Assembly: GCA_015680685.1 (NCBI GenBank)
Contig: MNCI01029492.1
Location: forward strand, 691,638-755,637
Direction: 5' to 3'
DNA from: Gnetum montanum
Taxonomy: Eukaryota; Streptophyta; Gnetopsida; Gnetales; Gnetaceae
Length of the DNA: 64,000 nt
The position numbers and the translations under genes are program-made. Under the pieces are notes generated by a model. The model was not told where the DNA came from and did not search any database. It saw only the letters and a program-made list of their open reading frames with translations. Positions 58,562-64,000 of this stretch are shown here, one piece after another; the stretch's first letter is position 1; each line of letters begins with the position of its first letter.

Positions 58562-60038
58562 TTACTAACTACCATGACATCCCAAAATTTCTATAGAACA
58601 TAAACTTGTTCTTCAATCCAATAACCCCTACGAGTGATGCCCGTCAACACATACAATGTTTTGAAACCTTACTAGGGATCCACAACATTATACAAAACGA
58701 TGTGGCATGTAGGGTGTTTTTGACAACATTCAAGACTAAAGCAACTCAATGGTCCTTGATGCTCCTTGATAACTCCATTAACTCATGGCAAGAATTCAAA
58801 AATAAGTTTTTGATTTAGTTTGACAAATTCACAAGCCCTGCCATCACATCAAGCAACTTTACCAGCTTAAGAAAGCTACCTAGGGAGAACGTCAAAGATT
58901 ACAGCCTTAGATTCCTTCATCAGCTTTCCTATGTGCCAAATGAGATACATTCATAACCTAATGGTATCCTCAACTTCTACCTCTCTACCATCAACCCATT
59001 CTTTGCCTATGCCATCAAATCTAATTTGAACATTACAGAAACATAGGGAGCAATTGCTAAATCCATTGAGTTAGAAAAAATAACCCTTATGAATAGCATC
59101 CAAACCCAATTGGAATGATGAGTATTGGTAATGCTATGCCTTAGACTCTTTTCCCCTTTCAAATGGCTCAATCTTCAAGTAATTACTCTCAAGGCCCCAT
59201 GTCCTCATTAGTCCTACCATCCAACACTAGTTTGAATGATGACCAATCAAAAGCCTTAATTTAATCCATCATAAATCCAAACATGACATCAAATTCTATT
59301 GAAACCCCAACTCAAACCCAAAACTAGATGACACAGATACTGACTTCACTACAAAAACTTTCCAATGAAGTGATTAAGCTAAAGAGAAATAATAACAAAG
59401 GCCCTATACAACCGAAAAAGCAAAGTACATCAATCAATAATTATTATTGTCATCTCCATAACACGAGGCAACATTCTAAGAAGACTTTTCCTCAATTCTT
59501 GGCATTATATGGTGGTAATACCCAAGGGTAACAAAATGGAAAAACCCCTATTATGGTCCTTAATGTACCTCATGAAATAGAAAACAAAGAGATTTCCTCA
59601 TTAGAACAAGTTATGGTAGGTGACCCTAACCCACACAACACTTTCTACTATAGACTTAGTGACATTGTGAACACCACACAGCAACAAACTAGGAATAATT
59701 CATACATGACTTCAAACAGAAGAGTTCCTAGTCAAAACAATGCAAACAACCAATCTGAGCCATCCCAAGTAAGCACCCCACAACAACCAAACCTACGTTT
59801 TATACTTAGAAGAGCACCACCTCAACAAGAAGCCAAAGATGAACATAGGAATTATGATATGGTTGAGGATCTAAAAAGAGTTAAAGACAACATTTCAATG
59901 TATGACCTCTTACACTTTAACAAAATGAAAGAGGTGATTTGGGATATAGTTCATACAGTTGAAGCCCAAAGAGAAAAATTCATAATCCCTGAAAGGCAAG
60001 TTCACTTCACAAAAATTCCTAACACATTATCAATATAG
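58562..60038 (+). pseudogene. gag: Gag of element D
   Basis: Retrotrans_gag core: DARQHIQCFETLLGIHN (58635), then FLTTFKTKATQWSLMLLDN (58715) and INSWQEFKNKFLI (58780). Reading continues (DKFTSPAITSSNF, ENVKDYSLRFLHQL) through stops near 58816, 58954, 59045 and 59116. The part from 59328 is charged and lysine-rich. A zinc-knuckle-like segment (YYCHLHNTRQHSKK) lies near 59443. The C-terminal third (59553-60038) is open for 161 codons and links to the protease. This is a different Gag from that of A and B. Confidence 0.88.
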
Positions 60039-60059
60039 AGTGAAAACAATTCCATGTCA

Positions 60060-60480
60060 AGTAAGAAGGATCACCCCCCTTTCCTAACCACTTTGATTAT
60101 TTTAGGAAAGAATGTCCACAACTATTTAATGGATTTTAGTGCAACTGTTAGTATCATGCCTCTTAATGTATGTAAGGCTTTAGGAGCACAAATGATATGA
60201 TAAATGAAAATTGTGATTCAACTCAATGGATCTAACATACCTTTAGTAGCATTAAAATGAGTAAAGGTACAACTTAAATAATACCCCACATTTACATGTT
60301 ATACAGATATCCTAGTAGTTGACATGTCATCCACTTATGGTGTTCTCTTATCTAGGACTTTTGGAGCCAAGTTTGGGGGCTTCTTTAGGTAGGATTTCTC
60401 AAAATTGTTGATCCCTATTAAAGGAAAATTTGAGGATATGATTATACTTAGGGAAACCTTTTATAAGAAAGTGGTAACAA
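60060..60480 (+). pseudogene. PR: Aspartic protease of element D
   Basis: YLMDFSATVSIMPLNVCKAL (near 60120) is the retropepsin active-site block, with D-F-S-A in place of the usual D-S/T-G-A. VDMSSTYGVLLSRTFGAK near 60320 is the typical downstream strand. Stops at about 60198, 60258, 60278 and 60391 break it. Confidence 0.8.
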
Positions 60481-60839
60481 CTTTCGATCAATAGAATAGA
60501 TCTCTAGGAAATCAATATAATAATCATTTTGTCAGAGTGGTTGAGCTAGGACTTGGTGAATTTTTTATGAATGATGATATGGGAAAAACTCTAGGCATAA
60601 ATCCTTTTATGTACACATATTCTACCCAATATTATTAAGCTTTTAGGGAATGTGAAAAGGTGTATGAAGATACTTTGCCATACCACCAACATGATAGAAG
60701 AACTTTTTTGTTTGGTGACCCACCACCATTAAGAAATGATAAGGACATAAGTGAGGTTTTAACCAATGAAATATTAGAGGATGAACCAAATTTCAATGAT
60801 GATCATTGTTACATTAATCAGAGGATCAATTTTTCAATT

Positions 60840-61517
60840 TTCATGAACTTAAACACTTGGATATTAAGAGTGGATGGTGCCTCTTTCAAGAAAGGATGTA
60901 AAGCAAGAATAATGCTTATACCTCCTAGCGAAGATCTTATCCTTAAAGCTATTAATTTTTCACAACCCATGACTAAAAACATGGTCAAATATGAAGCACT
61001 TATACATGGGATCAAGTTAGCCTAATATTATGACTTGTCCAAACTTAAAATCTATAATGACTTCCAAATAATAGTAAATCAAGTCAATGGAACCTTTGAT
61101 GATAAAGATGTCACCATGAAAGTGTATAAAGCTTACATTCTTGAACTATTTAAAGAGTTTGAATGTGTAACCATTGAACATGTATCAAGAGAGGAAAATT
61201 ATGTTCCTGATGCACTAGCCCAAATGGCCACCACTTTGGATGTCATATTCAAACGCAGTGCTTGGGATTCAAAAATTATTATTGAAATGGTGAAATCCTA
61301 TTTTATCCCTAATAATGCATTTTCTTTTCAAGTGTTTGACAACAATGACCACATTTGTAAATTTCTTTTTTCTGAAGGAGAATTTAGTAATCAAGGAGAT
61401 ATATCAAAGGATGTTGTGTTTTTAAACAAAATATCTCTTGAAGTAGTAGTTAGGGAAGCATTATTTGATTACTTGCATACTAAGAACATAGACTTGTCCA
61501 AAAATACTAATTGGTAA
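60840..61517 (+). pseudogene. aRNH: Archaeal-type RNase H of element D, upstream of RT
   Basis: The four acidic catalytic positions are visible: D in LRVDGASFKKG (60869), E in VKYEALIHGIKLA (60990), D in IYNDFQIIVNQV (61050) and D in NYVPDALAQMAT (61200). One TAA lies at 61024. The domain precedes RT, unlike in A and B, where it follows RNase H. I recall the same order in other plant Ty3/gypsy polyproteins, so the lineage is distinct but probably not new. The following 250 bases (to 61517) form a linker. Confidence 0.85.
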
Positions 61518-61559
61518 ACGTTATCTAAGACTGAAACAATTTAGATTCAAAAGAAAGGA

Positions 61560-62899
61560 AGATAATTTCATGTTAAAATAGGAGTTTGTTTACATTCAAA
61601 TGAAAGACAAAGCCTAGTCAAATTACTACACGAGTTTAATGATGTTCTGGCTTGGACTTATAAAGACCTTAAAACTTTCAATCCATTAGTGATGACACAT
61701 ACAATTCCCCTTAGGCCAAAAACAAAACCATTCAGGCAAAAACTCAAACCTATAAATTAGAAGATTAAAGCCCTCGTGAAAGTAGAAGTTGATAAGCTCC
61801 TAGAATCCAAAATAATTTACCTAGTAAGACACTCCTATTGGATCTCAAACTTAGTGTTCGTTAGGAAATAAACTAGGGAGTTAAGGTTATGTATTGATTT
61901 TCGTAACCTTAATACTTCTTACATCAAGGATAATTATCCACTTCCTCTTATGGAAAATCCATTGCAAATCATGAACAATGTGCAAATGTATTCCTTTTTG
62001 GATGGGTATTCAAGATATAACCAAATTTTAGTAAATAAGAAAGACCAGTACAAACAACTTTTACAAGAAAATGAGGAACCTTTCAATTCACTAAAATGCC
62101 TTTTGGCCTCATAAACACTGGCTCTACCTTTCAAAGAGCTATGGATAAAACGTTTGAGGGGATAATTAGAAAGTGCATTATTATCTACCTAGGCAACCTA
62201 ACTATTTTCTCCAAAGATCAAGGTACATACCTTAGAGGCCTTAGAAATTTTTTTATGACATGTAGACAATTTCACATCACCTTGAATGTAAAGAAATCTA
62301 TCTTCAGTGTTCAAAGTGGTAAATTTATAGGTTATATAGTAACTATGGAAGGGATCATGATTGATCTCAAGTGGGTAAATGTAATTCTAGAAGTACCTTA
62401 GCCTTTATCCAAGATTGATCTAAGGGCTTTCTTTGGAAAGATTAACTTTGTTAGATGATTTATTCCTATCTATGCTGAATTAGTTAGACCATTGAATGAT
62501 ATGCTTAAGAAAGATAGTAATATGCACTAGACAGATGATAGAAAGAATGCTTTCCTTTCTATTAAGGAAGCCATTATAGATGCCCCTATCCTAGCTTCTC
62601 CTTGGTATGAGAATGATTTCTACTTATATGCCTTTCCTAGTGATGTTACTATTGTTGCTATCTTGACCCAAGGCATAAAAAATCAAGGTGAGAGACCCAT
62701 AGCTTTCATGTCTGCACCTTTAAAGGATGCAGAATTAAGATACTCACCCATAGAGAAGCAATTGTATGCTGTAATAAAAGCCTTGAAGAAATTCTGCTAC
62801 TACTTGTTAAACACAAAACTCTTTGTCATTGTCCCTAACCTAGCCACAATTACTTTAGCCAAATTACAAGACCCTAGCAAAAAATGAGCTAAGTGGGTT
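61560..62899 (+). pseudogene. RT-RH: Reverse transcriptase and RNase H of element D
   Basis: RT blocks: DVLAWTYKDLKTF (61645), IPLRPKTKPFRQKL (61705), LRLCIDFRNLNTSYIKDNYP (61890), SFLDGYSRYNQI (61995) and FGLINTGSTFQRAM (62101). The catalytic YxDD is YLGN (62186-62197), so both aspartates are lost. A frameshift lies near 62090. RNase H follows at 62600-62899 (FPSDVTIVAIL; RPIAFMSAPLKDAELRYSP). Confidence 0.9.
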
Positions 62900-64000
62900 A
62901 TGAAGCTCCAAGAATACAATATTCAATGGAAGGTAGCAAAGTTAGTTAGAGGGATTGGTCTTACCAAGTTAATAACTAAAGCTTCAAATTTGGAAAATTG
63001 CAATGCACCTAAAGACAAAGAACCAATTCCTCTTCACGTATTATCCATCGATGAGGAAAATGATATCCCATTTGCTCCCAATCAATTGTATGATCCATGG
63101 TATGGGGATGTCAAATTTTATTTAACCTTCCATCATTGTCCCTTAGATTTACCTAGATATAAGAGAAAGCTCTTGATATCAAAATGTTCTAAATTCACTC
63201 TAATAAGTGGTGAATTATTCAAAAAGAATTTCCAAGGGATATACCTTAAGTGTTTGGACCAAGAACAAGCTAACAATGCTCTAAAATAGATTCACAAGGA
63301 AGGACATATAGGATACCATTCGTTAGTTCATAAAATCATGAGGGTTGGTTATTATTGGACTACTATTATTAATGATGCTCACAACTTGGTTAGAACTTGT
63401 GTTCAATGTCAAATATTTAAGGGTAAAGATCCCAAGAGTTTGTCCCCTTTACAGCCTATAATAGAAACAAAACCATTTGCCCAATGGACCTTAGAGTTTG
63501 TTGGAGTGATCAATCCTTTGTCTACTACCCTACATAAATTTGTTTTGATGGCCACTAATTATTGCACATGTTAGTTAGAAGAAAAAGAAACTAAAATCGC
63601 ATCATCTTGTGAGGTCATTCACTTCTTGGAAAGTGATATAATCTCGAGGTATGGGTATCCTTATGCTTTAATAGTCGACAATGGGCCCACCTTCATTCCC
63701 ATAGAGTTTACAAATTGGGTCGAAGACCATAATATCATTATAAAGGCAGTAATCGAATATTATCCATAGGGTAATGGTTTGGCTAAATCCACCAACAAAA
63801 TTATATTAGATGGGATTAAGAAAATGATAGCCCAAAACCCATGAACTTGGCATGAACAACTAAAATGGGCAGTTTCGGCTGATAAGGTTTGTTACAAAGA
63901 ATCAATCAAGACTACACCATACAATTTAGTGTATGGACAAGAATCCATATTGCCAATAAATTTATAGATTCCTACATATCAGTTCTTCTTAAGACTACTT
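62900..64000 (+). pseudogene. INT: Integrase of element D (partial, runs off the window)
   Basis: The zinc-binding HHCC segment is intact (KEGHIGYHSLVHK then TCVQCQIFKG, 63295-63420). The core has WTLEFVGVINP (first Asp is Glu, 63490), IVDNGPTF (second Asp kept, 63675) and NGLAKSTNKI (Glu is Lys, 63780). Stops at 63289, 63573, 63768, 63842 and 63965. The window ends within the core or C-terminal region, so the 3' LTR lies beyond. Confidence 0.9.

Overview
This is nuclear repeat DNA from a land plant with a large, retroelement-rich genome. It contains nested Tat-type Ty3/gypsy LTR retrotransposons carrying an archaeal-type RNase H, a copia remnant, and spliced plant gene exons. A gymnosperm is my guess from the old, nested, slowly decaying elements, but the sequence does not prove it. 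No intact cellular gene and no tRNA or rRNA gene was recognised. Every retroelement coding region carries stop codons.

Layout. (1) Element A, + strand, about 562-18960: truncated 5' LTR, PBS, gag, protease (PR), an antisense gene, reverse transcriptase (RT), RNase H, archaeal RNase H (aRNH), integrase (INT), PPT, complete 3' LTR. (2) A lies in the 3' untranslated part of element B, - strand, about 18961-39452. B is a distant relative of A with the same gene order. (3) B's 5' LTR abuts the gag of a third relative, B' (- strand, 39453-43904). (4) B' abuts the gag of a copia element F (- strand, 43905 to about 44480 and beyond). This reads as a nest, A in B in B' in F. (5) 44480-49435 is AT-rich and mostly unexplained. 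(6) 49436-54689 holds four exons of a decayed TMEM209/CytB561_N-like plant gene, interrupted by a solo-like LTR (E) and a short two-LTR element (G). (7) 55500-56406 is a GC-rich retroposed gag-like fragment with a poly(A) tail and an 11-bp target duplication. (8) Element D, + strand, about 56600 to the window end, is a second Ty3/gypsy lineage related to G, with its archaeal RNase H upstream of RT.

Main discovery. Between PR and RT, elements A and B both carry a complete gene on the opposite strand. In A it has eight exons (10693 down to 6251). All seven introns have GT-AG borders, the phases all match, and the joined reading frame is 1093 codons plus stop, with 11 in-frame stops (ten TAG, one TGA) and no frameshift that I could find. 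In B the homologous exons are recognisable, with introns at the same places and phases. The predicted protein has an FCP1/NIF-like HAD domain with its catalytic aspartates missing, then a region resembling the plant mobile domain, an acidic linker and a charged C-terminal region. It has a TATA box of its own in both elements.

How the parts may work together (inference). Antisense introns survive passage of the sense genomic RNA through reverse transcription. The antisense gene sits where Ogre-type elements are known to have a spliced sense intron, and a good sense acceptor lies just before RT in A. Two kinds of tandem array recur at fixed places in A and B: arrays with an AAACTRGC-like core at module borders, and TACGCT-rich arrays in U3, the 5' leader and intron 1 of the antisense gene.
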